From NCBI RefSeq assembly GCF_018304945.1, contig NZ_JAGQEE010000006.1:124001-188000 (forward strand): a stretch of 64,000 bases of DNA, written 5' to 3'. Source of the stretch: Collimonas humicola. GTDB taxonomy: Bacteria; Pseudomonadota; Gammaproteobacteria; Burkholderiales; Burkholderiaceae_D. Shown here piece by piece: positions 9,924 to 17,812 of the stretch (position 1 is its first letter; every line of letters begins with the position of its first letter). Under the pieces are notes generated by a model. That model worked only from the letters and a program-made list of their open reading frames with translations. It did not search any database and was not told where the DNA came from. The translations under genes and the position numbers were made by a program.

Positions 9924-9945
9924 AAGGCTTTGAATCTAAAGCCTT
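9924..9945. repeat. Perfect inverted repeat just downstream of the rpoD promoter
   Basis: AAGGCTTT (9924-9931) and AAAGCCTT (9938-9945) form an 8-bp perfect dyad with a 6-nt spacer. On the minus strand it begins 2 bp after the -10 candidate and so spans the expected transcription start. It could be an operator or a 5'-end hairpin of the rpoD mRNA. A T-tract is lacking, so it is a poor terminator for dnaG read-through. Confidence 0.5.
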
Positions 9946-9947
9946 TA

Positions 9948-9977
9948 ATTATAGCATATGGAGGTGACATCCTCCAA
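9948..9977 (-). promoter_or_regulatory. Internal sigma-70 promoter for rpoD
   Basis: On the minus strand TTGGAG (9977-9972) and a consensus TATAAT (9953-9948) are separated by 18 bp, in the gap between dnaG and rpoD. The spacer itself contains the dyad GGAGG-N6-CCTCC. An internal promoter before rpoD is known in E. coli and would let sigma levels be set apart from dnaG. Confidence 0.6.
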
Positions 9978-10045
9978 TGCAAGCGGCCTTGCGACGCCGC
10001 CGGATTTTCGTTTTCCGATCCGATGTGCTTGTATTTTAAGCATTT

Positions 10046-11842
10046 TCAACGCAAATTCATTTCGCTCTCAGCCTCCCGGCGCAGCTGTTCTTGCTTTTGC
10101 ATCAACTCCCGATAGCGATTGCGGGCTTCTTCCGAGCCCAGTCCGGTCGCTGCCAGCTGATCAAGCTCATCCTTCAATATCTTCATTTTAGTCTGGCGAA
10201 TCGCGCCCGCCAGTTCTAATCGCGCGGCTTCCGTTTCCGATTCCGATTCCGCCGCGATTTCCGCGATCAGCGATTCAAAATCTTCCCCACCTTCACGCAA
10301 ATGTTCAGCCAATGTTGCAAAATTTGCCTGGTCGCCCATTTCGTGGCTGGCGGTGATCAGGCGCGCCAGCATTTCTGCGCGGTCCGGGGCAAAATTGGCG
10401 ACTGCGTCCAGCGCAGCATCGTCCAGTTCCGAGGCGAAAGCCGGATGCGCCACCAGCAGGCGGATAATCTGCCGTTCCAGCCCTATCGGCGCCTGGCGGT
10501 TGCTGCGCGGCGGCGCGCGGCGCGCGGCGGCGATCGGTTTGCTCAGCTCAAACAGCGATTCGATTTCGCTGGGCGTCGATTGCGTCAGCTGGGCCAGGCC
10601 ACGCACGATTTGCAATCGCAGCGAGGAGGGCGGCATCAGCTGCAGCAGCGGCTTGGCATCGTACTGTGTCCGTGCACGTCCTTCGGATGTGCTCAAATCG
10701 GTTTCACTGCTTACTTCGTTCAGTAAAAACTGCGATAAGGGCATGGCGTCATGGATCTGGCGCTCGAACGCTTCCGCTCCCATTTCCCGTACAAAGCTGT
10801 CGGGATCGTGTTCCTGCGGCAGAAACAGGAACTTGATGATCTTGTTGTCGGTGGCGTGCGGCAGGCACGCATCCAGCGCGCGCCGCGCAGCCTTGCGGCC
10901 GGCGCGGTCGCCGTCGAAACTGAATACGACGTGGTCGGTCTGGCGCAAGAGCTTATGCACATGGGTCGGCGTGCAGGCAGTTCCCAAGGTGGCTACTGCC
11001 TGGGGGAATCCCAGTTGCGCCAACGCCACTACGTCCATATAGCCTTCGGTCACCAGCACATAACCGGCGTCTCGGATTGCCTGGCGGGCCTCGAACAAGC
11101 CGTACAGCTCGCTACCCTTTTGAAATAAGGGTGTTTCCGGCGAATTCAAGTACTTCGGTTCACCGCTGTCCAGTACACGCCCGCCAAAGCCGATCACCTG
11201 TCCCTTGGTATTGCGAATAGGGAACATGATGCGGTCGCGGAAGCGGTCGTAGCGCTTGCGGTTATTGCCTTCTTCATCGGTGCGGTCGATCACCAAGCCG
11301 GCTTCGACCAGTGCGGTGACTTCGTAGTCGGGAAATACCTGGCGCAAGCTGTCCCAGTTGTCGGGAGAATACCCCAGGCCGAATTTGGCCGCCACTTCGC
11401 CGGTCAGGCCGCGCCTCTTCAGGTAGTCGACAGCATTCGGTGCATTGCGCAGCTGCTGCCGGTAAAAATCGCAGGCTGCGCTCATGGCGTCTGACAGGGC
11501 CAGGCTTTTTGCCTGGTATTCCGCTCGTTGCGCAGGCGGAATCTTGTCATCGTTGTCCGGTACTACCATGCCAACGCCTTGCGCCAGGTCTTTCACGGCT
11601 TCGACAAAGCCGAGGCCGGAATATTCGATCAGGAAACCGATCGCCGTACCGTGAGCGCCGCAGCCAAAGCAGTGATAGAACTGCTTGGTAGGACTGACTG
11701 TGAAGCTGGGAGATTTTTCGTTGTGGAAAGGGCACAGGCCCATCAGGTTGGCGCCGCCTTTTTTCAGCTGCACGTACTTGCCCACCACGTCGACAATATC
11801 GACGCGGTTGAGCAGGTCCTGGATAAACGATTGCGGGATCAC
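10046..11842 (-). CDS. dnaG: DNA primase DnaG
   Basis: A 598-residue primase that lays RNA primers at the replication fork. The N-terminal CHC2 zinc finger has Cys37, His40, Cys58 and Cys61 in 'CPFHNEKSPSF...YHCFGCG'. The TOPRIM catalytic core shows 'VTEGYMDVVALAQLG' and 'FDGDRAGRKAARRAL'. The C-terminal part is the helicase-binding region, divergent as usual. The start is GTG at 11842, which gives the standard MIPQSFIQ N terminus. It lies 44 nt after yqeY and upstream of rpoD, the classical macromolecular-synthesis order. Confidence 0.98.
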   Translation of the reverse strand: MIPQSFIQDLLNRVDIVDVVGKYVQLKKGGANLMGLCPFHNEKSPSFTVSPTKQFYHCFGCGAHGTAIGFLIEYSGLGFVEAVKDLAQGVGMVVPDNDDKIPPAQRAEYQAKSLALSDAMSAACDFYRQQLRNAPNAVDYLKRRGLTGEVAAKFGLGYSPDNWDSLRQVFPDYEVTALVEAGLVIDRTDEEGNNRKRYDRFRDRIMFPIRNTKGQVIGFGGRVLDSGEPKYLNSPETPLFQKGSELYGLFEARQAIRDAGYVLVTEGYMDVVALAQLGFPQAVATLGTACTPTHVHKLLRQTDHVVFSFDGDRAGRKAARRALDACLPHATDNKIIKFLFLPQEHDPDSFVREMGAEAFERQIHDAMPLSQFLLNEVSSETDLSTSEGRARTQYDAKPLLQLMPPSSLRLQIVRGLAQLTQSTPSEIESLFELSKPIAAARRAPPRSNRQAPIGLERQIIRLLVAHPAFASELDDAALDAVANFAPDRAEMLARLITASHEMGDQANFATLAEHLREGGEDFESLIAEIAAESESETEAARLELAGAIRQTKMKILKDELDQLAATGLGSEEARNRYRELMQKQEQLRREAESEMNLR

Positions 11843-11886
11843 TTGGATTCGACGGCAGGCAGCGCCATGGCGGGAATGTCAGGCGT

Positions 11887-12336
11887 TCAGGCTTGGGCGA
11901 GTGCGGCTTTTATCAGTGCCGAAACCGCTCCCATGTCGGCGCGGCCGGCAAGCTTCGGTTTCACTATGGCCATGACTTTGCCCATATCCTGCGGGCCCGC
12001 TGCGCCGCTGGCGCTGATGGCGGCGGCAACTTCAGCCTGGATTTCCGCTTCGGACAGACCTGCGGGCATATAGGTGGAAAGAATCGCCAATTCGGCTTTT
12101 TCGATATCGGCCAAGTCCTGGCGGCCGCCGGCTTCAAACTGGCTGATCGAGTCCTTGCGCTGCTTGATCATTTTTTCGATGATCGCCAGCACATGGGCAT
12201 CGCCCAGTTCGATACGCTCATCGACTTCTTTCTGCTTGATGGCTGCGGTGATCAGGCGGATGGCGCCCAGCTTTGCAGTTTCCTTGGCGCGCATCGCGGC
12301 CTTCATGTCTTCGGTAATCTGTTCTTTCAAGCCCAT
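11887..12336 (-). CDS. yqeY: GatB/YqeY domain protein
   Basis: A 149-residue soluble, mostly helical protein matching the YqeY family ('MGLKEQITEDMKAAMRAKE', 'LGAIRLITAAIKQKEVDERI', 'YMPAGLSEAEI', 'MGKVMAIVKPKLAGRADMGAVSALIK'). The family resembles the C-terminal tRNA-binding tail of the amidotransferase subunit GatB, but its own role is unsettled. ATG 12336 is preferred over ATG 12348 because GGAGAG sits 4 nt upstream. It lies between rpsU and dnaG, as in many beta- and gammaproteobacteria. Confidence 0.93.
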   Translation of the reverse strand: MGLKEQITEDMKAAMRAKETAKLGAIRLITAAIKQKEVDERIELGDAHVLAIIEKMIKQRKDSISQFEAGGRQDLADIEKAELAILSTYMPAGLSEAEIQAEVAAAISASGAAGPQDMGKVMAIVKPKLAGRADMGAVSALIKAALAQA

Positions 12337-12459
12337 GCAGCTCTCCATTCGGTGGTGTTTTCCATTGTAGACGGGAAAAACAAAATTGCTGGATTGTTAT
12401 GCCGGTTGCGCGGCGCAATACTATTGTTATCGCTGCCAATCACGAAGTGAAAAACGGCA

Positions 12460-12492
12460 AAACCCGCTGCGGAGCAACACCGGAGCGGGTTT
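12460..12492 (-). terminator. Terminator or attenuator between rpsU and yqeY
   Basis: AAACCCGCT and AGCGGGTTT form a 9-bp stem. On the minus strand the stem is followed by TTGCCGTTTTT. It would limit read-through from the abundantly needed rpsU into yqeY-dnaG, as described for the E. coli operon. Confidence 0.7.
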
Positions 12493-12544
12493 GTAACGCA
12501 ATTCAATCAACCGCGCTGAGTGCGGTGAAGAATTAATGCAAATA

Positions 12545-12757
12545 TTAGTACAGTTTCTTCGGCAATTGCTGGCTGCGAATGCGCTTGTAATGACGTTTCA
12601 CAGCAGCTGCCAGCTTGCGCTTGCGCTCAGCTGTTGGCTTTTCGTAAAATTCACGTGCACGCAACTCAGTCAGCAGACCTGTTTTTTCAATAGTGCGCTT
12701 GAAGCGACGCATCGCAACTTCGAAGGGCTCGTTTTCTTTAAGACGAATTGTGGTCAT
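12545..12757 (-). CDS. rpsU: 30S ribosomal protein S21
   Basis: A 70-residue basic protein with the S21 pattern '[29 protein letters not shown]' and '[20 protein letters not shown]'. It binds the small ribosomal subunit and supports initiation. It is the first gene of the rpsU-yqeY-dnaG-rpoD block and has its own promoter and a downstream terminator-like hairpin. Confidence 0.98.
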   Translation of the reverse strand: MTTIRLKENEPFEVAMRRFKRTIEKTGLLTELRAREFYEKPTAERKRKLAAAVKRHYKRIRSQQLPKKLY

Positions 12758-12793
12758 GTAAATTCAAACCAAGTTTGTGTAGGGAAGAGCGAG

Positions 12794-12799
12794 ATTATA
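12794..12799 (-). promoter_or_regulatory. -10 element of the rpsU promoter
   Basis: The minus strand carries TATAAT here, 36 nt before the rpsU start codon, within 'CCCGGCTATAATCTCGC'. The hexamer 17 bp upstream (TTCCAT) is a weak -35, so the call rests on the -10 and position. Confidence 0.55.
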
Positions 12800-12875
12800 G
12801 CCGGGAAAATGAATAAATGGAAGTCTTATCCCGGCCTGTCTGCATACTGCCGTTTATTTGCAACAGCAGCTCTGC

Positions 12876-13754
12876 TTAGCGTGATGTCTTAGGGCGATTG
12901 CGATCCAGAAACAAAGCTAGTACGACGCCGGCCAGAGCTCCGAGTGTCAAGCCGATGACGAGGAATATCGGCAATTTCGGCGAGGCGGGGGCTGCGGGGG
13001 CGTAGATGGCATCGACTACCATGGTCGGGAAAGTGTTGGTTTTGGTATGCAGATCTACCAATGCCGCGCGTTCAGCTGTCAGGCCGCGAATTAAATCTTC
13101 TTGCTTTGATGCAAGATTGCTTGCGAGGACGTTTGGTTCGAATTTAATCCCATTTGCTGACGCAGCGGCACTTTTCAGGACGGCCTCAAGGCGTATTTTT
13201 TCCGCCGCGGCTTCTGTCATCTGGCGGCTATTGACGGCAAGTCTGTCATCGAGATTTTTCATGAGCGGCGCCAGGCGTTCGTCATGCGTTTTAATCAAGG
13301 CAAGTATTGCCGCGTTCAAGTAGCTTTTCGCGTTTTCCTGGGAAAAAGCTGCAACTGTAACGTCCACGAAATTGGTGTTTTTCCCAGGTGTCGCTTTAAG
13401 TGTTTTACGCAGGAGGCGTGTGCGGTTATCTACGGATTCATCCAGCGGCAGGCCTGCCGAGACCAGGGCCTGATCTTGCAATTGGCGCTGATTAAAGCGT
13501 TCTGCTGCTTGTGCCGTCGATTCGATCAGTGTGGTGGGGGTAACTGGCAACTGACCAATTTGCAGGGTTGCCGAGGCTCTCCATTGCGCGGGGGTGATGC
13601 TCCAGAGTCCGCCCGCCACGGCGGTCGCGACGACAACGCATACCAATATCGACACCCACCGACGTTTGATGCTGATCCATATCGCGGCGAGATCAATGAG
13701 TTCCGCATCTTCGATTTGGCTGGAATTGTTGTTGTTTGGGGAATTATTTGGCAT
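12876..13754 (-). CDS. Wzz-type polysaccharide chain-length determinant protein
   Basis: A 292-residue inner-membrane protein of the polysaccharide co-polymerase type. TM1 covers about 33-53. A periplasmic helical domain covers about 54-260, with a long Glu/Ala/Leu-rich helix. The Pro-containing TM2 covers about 261-284 ('PASPKLPIFLVIGLTLGALAGVV'), followed by a short basic tail. This layout is that of Wzz proteins, which set O-antigen or capsule chain length together with a Wzy polymerase. No polymerase, flippase or tyrosine kinase lies next to it. The nearest lipopolysaccharide genes are 16 kb away (ligase at 30182). The upstream 100 bp are strikingly AT-rich. Confidence 0.85.
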   Translation of the reverse strand: MPNNSPNNNNSSQIEDAELIDLAAIWISIKRRWVSILVCVVVATAVAGGLWSITPAQWRASATLQIGQLPVTPTTLIESTAQAAERFNQRQLQDQALVSAGLPLDESVDNRTRLLRKTLKATPGKNTNFVDVTVAAFSQENAKSYLNAAILALIKTHDERLAPLMKNLDDRLAVNSRQMTEAAAEKIRLEAVLKSAAASANGIKFEPNVLASNLASKQEDLIRGLTAERAALVDLHTKTNTFPTMVVDAIYAPAAPASPKLPIFLVIGLTLGALAGVVLALFLDRNRPKTSR

Positions 13755-13854
13755 GGAGTTGATTATTGAGTCAGTTTGATGAATTTTATTATTGGTATTA
13801 ATTATTAGATATTATTTTACAGTAGCAAAAATTCAATGGGCGGTAGTTCGGAAT

Positions 13855-15051
13855 TTAAATTGCCAGCCCTGCAGCGGCAGCAGACGCCCAGGCCCACTGG
13901 AAATTATAGCCGCCGAGCCAGCCCGTGACATCGACCGCCTCGCCGACAAAATATAAACCTGCTACCTGCTTGGACATCATGCTCTGCTGCGATAGTTCCC
14001 TGGTGTCGATGCCGCCGAGAGTCACTTCCGCCTTGCGGTAGCCTTCGGAGCCGCTTGGCCGGATAGCCCAGCGGTTGACGGCTTCTCCCAAATCCCGCAA
14101 CAGGCGGTCGGGAGTGTCGGCCAGGCGGGCCGCCGGGTCAAGTTTATTTGCTTCGATGATGCCTTGGGCAAGTCGCGTCGGCAGCCATTGCGCGAAGACA
14201 TTCCCCAGATTTTTTTTAATCGAGGATTTTCCCTCGATTAGGGTCTTGGCAATATCAATTTCCGGTAAAAGATTGAGCAGCAGCGGCGTCCCGCTCTTCC
14301 AGAAGCTGGAGATCTGCAGGATCGCCGGGCCGGACAGGCCGCGATGAGTAAACAGCAAGTCTTCCTTGAATTCGCCGCGGCTTTTTTTCTCGCCGGCAGC
14401 GACTTCCGCCGGCAGGGCAATCCCGGCCAAGGGCAAAAAAGGCTGCCATGCAGCGGAATCGAAGGTCAGCGGCACCAGTCCCGGCTGTGTTTCGATCACG
14501 CGCAGATCGAATTGGCGGGCGATGCGATAGGCAAAATCGGTGGCGCCGATCTTGGGGATGGACAAGCCGCCGGTAGCGATGACGACATTGCTTGCAAGTA
14601 TCTCTCCAGCACTGCTGTCGATCCGGAACAGCTCGCCGTTCTTGCCGATATTGGCGACACTGCAAGGCATGCGCCAGCTGACGTTGCCCAGGTCGCACTC
14701 GGCTTTGAGCATGGCGATGATTTGTTCCGAGGAGTCATCGCAAAACAGCTGCCCTTTGTGTTTTTCGTGATAGCCGATCCGGTAGCGCTTGACCAGGCTG
14801 ATGAAGTCTTGCGGGGTATAGCGCGACAGGGCGCTTTTGCAGAAATGCGGATTCTGCGACAGGAAATTCTGCGGCCCCGCATTGATATTGGTGAAATTGC
14901 AGCGGCCGCCGCCCGAGATGCGGATTTTTTCCGCCAGCTTGGCGGCGTGATCGATCACAACAACCTTTTTTCCACGCTGTCCGGCAACCGAGGCGCACAT
15001 CATGCCCGCCGCTCCGGCGCCGATTACGGCGACATCAAATTGTTTTTGCAT
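13855..15051 (-). CDS. HI0933/BaiN-family FAD-dependent flavoprotein
   Basis: A 398-residue protein of the HI0933 (YhiN/BaiN) family. The N-terminal dinucleotide-binding motif is GAGAAG in 'DVAVIGAGAAGMMCASVAG', followed by the family signature 'KIRISGGGRCNFTN'. A second FAD contact is 'VVIATGGLSIPKIGATDFAY', and the C-terminal FAD site is 'GLYFVGEAVDVTGWLGGYNFQWAWASAAAAG'. The physiological substrate of these oxidoreductases is mostly unknown, so a specific reaction cannot be given. It starts at ATG 15051 and runs as a single gene in the minus-strand cluster. Confidence 0.93.
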   Translation of the reverse strand: MQKQFDVAVIGAGAAGMMCASVAGQRGKKVVVIDHAAKLAEKIRISGGGRCNFTNINAGPQNFLSQNPHFCKSALSRYTPQDFISLVKRYRIGYHEKHKGQLFCDDSSEQIIAMLKAECDLGNVSWRMPCSVANIGKNGELFRIDSSAGEILASNVVIATGGLSIPKIGATDFAYRIARQFDLRVIETQPGLVPLTFDSAAWQPFLPLAGIALPAEVAAGEKKSRGEFKEDLLFTHRGLSGPAILQISSFWKSGTPLLLNLLPEIDIAKTLIEGKSSIKKNLGNVFAQWLPTRLAQGIIEANKLDPAARLADTPDRLLRDLGEAVNRWAIRPSGSEGYRKAEVTLGGIDTRELSQQSMMSKQVAGLYFVGEAVDVTGWLGGYNFQWAWASAAAAGLAI

Positions 15052-15087
15052 CGATCTAAATTAAGTATTTATTATTATTTATTGGTG

Positions 15088-16287
15088 TTATTGGTAGTAC
15101 GGTGGCGGCTCCTGCCCCATCCACAGCTCAGACGACAAACGCATCATGTCATTCAGCGAGCCGCGCTGGGCAAATGTCTGCCGCAGCCAGCCGGCATCGC
15201 TCAGGCGTCCTTCTGCCATATGGCGCAGACGATTCAGGGTCAGTTGTTCCGCGTCGTTCTGAGTATACCGCTGTAAGTCTTGCAGATGGCCCAGAAGATG
15301 TTCGTAGATCGGCAGTTTGGATGAGTCGGCCGGGTTGTTGCTGTGTATGGCCATAGAGCCGGCAAGGCCATAGCGGCTGGCTTCGAAACGGTTGTATTGA
15401 TACAACAGATAGAAGTCGTTGGTGATCACGAACGGCCGTTCGGTCAGGATCCAGCGCGCCAGCAATTGCGCATAACAGCCCAGGTGCGCTGCGTGTTCAA
15501 TTGTCAGGGGGGTGTCGCACACCCGTATTTCAACCGTGCCGTATTCCGGTTTAGGGCGGATATCCCAGTAAAAATCCTTCATGCTGCCGATGATGCCGAC
15601 GCGCAGCAATTCATCGTAGTAAGACTCGAAATCGGACCAGCGGGTGAGCGTCGGTGCCGTGCCCGACAAGGGAAAGGCGCGCACCACGTTGCTGCGCGAG
15701 GATTCGAACTGGGTATCCGCACCCTGGTAAAACGGCGAGGCGGCCGAGAGCGCGATGAAATGCGGCACAAAGCGCGAAAACGCGTGGGTCAGATATAGCG
15801 CGTCATCGCCGTTCGGCACGCCGACATGGATGTGCTGGCCGAACACAGTGAATGTCTTGGCCAGGTAACCGTATTTTTCGTGCAGGTGATGAAAGCGTTC
15901 GCTCGGGGTAATCCGTTGTTCGTTCCAGTGCTGGAAAGGATGCGCGCCGCCGCCGGAGACGTCGATGTTGAGATAGTGCGCACCGCGGTTCAAGGCAGCG
16001 CGCAAACCTTTCAGTTCCTCGATCAGATGGTCTACCCGGGTATGCACATCGGAATTGAGTTCAATCATGCCCTGCGTCATTTCCAGCTTGATCTGCTTTT
16101 GCAGATCGCGCGGTTCGATCCAGGTCAGCAGATCGACGGCGTCGCTGGCGAGATTGTAGTTGCGGCGATTCACCAGCTGCAGTTCCAGCTCGATCCCCAT
16201 CGTAAATGGCGTGGAACTGGTGAAGGGCAGAATCTCGGCTGGCGTTTGTTCCGCGTTGGCAGCGCCGCCTTGTGTATTGTCGGTCAT
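15088..16287 (-). CDS. YbdK-family carboxylate-amine ligase (GCS2 type)
   Basis: A 399-residue ATP-dependent ligase of the glutamate-cysteine ligase type 2 fold. Signatures are 'TMGIELELQLVNRRNYNL', 'EMTQGMIELNSDVHT', 'FQHWNEQRITPSERF', 'FGQHIHVGVPNGDDAL' and 'EIRVCDTPLTIEHAA'. E. coli YbdK has weak glutamate-cysteine ligase activity; the true substrate is not established. Two starts are possible. ATG 16302 overlaps the antiporter stop as ATGA, while ATG 16287 has AGGTG 5 nt upstream; I favour 16287. Either way it is tightly coupled to the upstream antiporter gene. Confidence 0.92.
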   Translation of the reverse strand: MTDNTQGGAANAEQTPAEILPFTSSTPFTMGIELELQLVNRRNYNLASDAVDLLTWIEPRDLQKQIKLEMTQGMIELNSDVHTRVDHLIEELKGLRAALNRGAHYLNIDVSGGGAHPFQHWNEQRITPSERFHHLHEKYGYLAKTFTVFGQHIHVGVPNGDDALYLTHAFSRFVPHFIALSAASPFYQGADTQFESSRSNVVRAFPLSGTAPTLTRWSDFESYYDELLRVGIIGSMKDFYWDIRPKPEYGTVEIRVCDTPLTIEHAAHLGCYAQLLARWILTERPFVITNDFYLLYQYNRFEASRYGLAGSMAIHSNNPADSSKLPIYEHLLGHLQDLQRYTQNDAEQLTLNRLRHMAEGRLSDAGWLRQTFAQRGSLNDMMRLSSELWMGQEPPPYYQ

Positions 16288-16298
16288 GGGTTCACCTT

Positions 16299-17507
16299 TC
16301 ATTCGCGTCCGCTTTCACCCGATTTGATCAAGGCAAACTGGGTGGCGATCGGCCCCAGCAGCTCCAGGACGATCAGGCAGCCGGCCAGCAAGGGCAAGAC
16401 GTCGGCGGTGGTGTTGGGGTAGAGGTAAGCGGTGGTTTGCATCAGCCCGAGGCCGGCTTCGGTCATGGGTAGCGTGCCCAGTGTGATGAGCGCCGCCTGC
16501 TTCCATTTCATCTTGGCGAAATGCGCAAACGTGAATACCCCGCAAGCCATGGCGATGAAACGCGCAGCGATCAGCACGGCCACCGAGGCGCCCACCATCG
16601 ACAGGTCCGACAGGCGGATCGAAGCGCCGATCGTGATAAACAGCATGACGATGAACAATTCGTTGGCGACCCCGAATTCAAGCTCCATCAAGTCGTACTG
16701 GTGATCCAGGTTTTTCGACATGATGGCGAAGATCAGCATGGTCAGCAAGATCGGCAGCTGCAGCGCGTGGGCGGCGCCTATCGTCAGCGTGATGACCGCG
16801 ATCACCAGCACGAACTGCCGGCTCGGCTGGCGGCCCAGTAAGCGCGCCAGCGGAATCATCAGGCGATAAGTCAGGTAAGCCAGCACCAGGGAGCCGCACA
16901 GCGAGTACATGGTATGCGCCAGCAAGGTGCCGAAGGGGGTGGCGCTTTCGTGCGCTACGACAGGCAGCAGCGCATAGGCGGCCAGCAGGGCCACAAAATT
17001 ATTCAGCGCGGTCATGGCGGCCAGGCGGCGCGTCACCTGGCCCTCAGCCTTAAGATCGCGCACCACCACCATCACTACCGCCGGCGCCGTGGCGATGGCC
17101 AGCACGCCGCCCAGCAGGGCCAGCACGCGCGAGGTGCCAAACCAGATCAGGGCGCCGCTGACGAAAGCGAAGCACAGCACGGCGCTCAGCATGACTGTCG
17201 CCAGCAGCCATTTTTCGCGGCGCAGCCAGCCGATGTCGACATAGCGTCCAAGCTGGTAGACGACCAGCGCCATCGCCATGTCGGCAAAAATGTTGGCCAG
17301 CTTCAACACGTCGCCGGACAGCAGGTTGAAGCCGCCGACGCCGAGCAGGAAGCCGACGATCAGGTAGCCGGTAATGCGTGGAAACCAGGGGTTCTTCGTG
17401 ACGATATAGCCGCCCACTAGCCCGGACAGCAGCAAGCTGCCGAACAATAACAGCGCATTCCATTGAATGGGCTGTGCTAGCGCAAAGGGCGGAAGAGTCC
17501 AATCCAT
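16299..17507 (-). CDS. CPA2-family cation/proton antiporter
   Basis: A 402-residue integral membrane protein with about 12 hydrophobic segments and the Na_H_exchanger fold of the CPA2 (KefB/C-like) family. Conserved-looking stretches are 'PRITGYLIVGFLLG', 'LGGVLAIATAPAVVMVVVRD' and 'LFIVMLFITIGASI'. It lacks the C-terminal TrkA-N/RCK nucleotide-binding domain of Kef systems, so glutathione or NAD gating in cis is not expected. Start ATG 17507 has a clear GGAGG 5 nt upstream. It overlaps or abuts the YbdK-type ligase downstream, suggesting a shared response, possibly linked to a small thiol or peptide; that link is inference. Confidence 0.9.
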   Translation of the reverse strand: MDWTLPPFALAQPIQWNALLLFGSLLLSGLVGGYIVTKNPWFPRITGYLIVGFLLGVGGFNLLSGDVLKLANIFADMAMALVVYQLGRYVDIGWLRREKWLLATVMLSAVLCFAFVSGALIWFGTSRVLALLGGVLAIATAPAVVMVVVRDLKAEGQVTRRLAAMTALNNFVALLAAYALLPVVAHESATPFGTLLAHTMYSLCGSLVLAYLTYRLMIPLARLLGRQPSRQFVLVIAVITLTIGAAHALQLPILLTMLIFAIMSKNLDHQYDLMELEFGVANELFIVMLFITIGASIRLSDLSMVGASVAVLIAARFIAMACGVFTFAHFAKMKWKQAALITLGTLPMTEAGLGLMQTTAYLYPNTTADVLPLLAGCLIVLELLGPIATQFALIKSGESGRE

Positions 17508-17812
17508 GGATCCTCCAGAAAGTTAGTCTTGCAGCGTCAATGCTACGCTGGACAAGATGCCGTATGGGCAGATGAATGGGGTATGCTGAAATGCATGCCT
17601 TGCGTCTTCGTGCGTCTTCATGAGTCCTATTACGCGCGCGCTCCTTGTCTTGATTATATTGCCATTGCGCGATTCCACCGGTTTAAGGTGCAGCCTAAGA
17701 AATCCCTGTTGTGATAATGCTTATTGGCAATTTTTGCCATATCGACTGCCAGATAGTACATGTATCCGCTTTGGCGTCGCGAATCAGTGTGGTTTGTTCT
17801 TTTGTGCAAAAA
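17508..17812. other. Intergenic region with no gene seen
   Basis: About 300 bp between the ybiB stop and the antiporter start, both on the minus strand. A small hairpin (TGGCAA, TTT, TTGCCA at 17725-17739) is visible, but no convincing promoter, riboswitch or RNA gene. A short open frame at 17529-17714 has an unlikely composition. Confidence 0.5.

Noticed and set aside
17508-17812. Riboswitch upstream of the antiporter
   Set aside because: No conserved riboswitch core could be recognised; only a trivial 6-bp hairpin is present.
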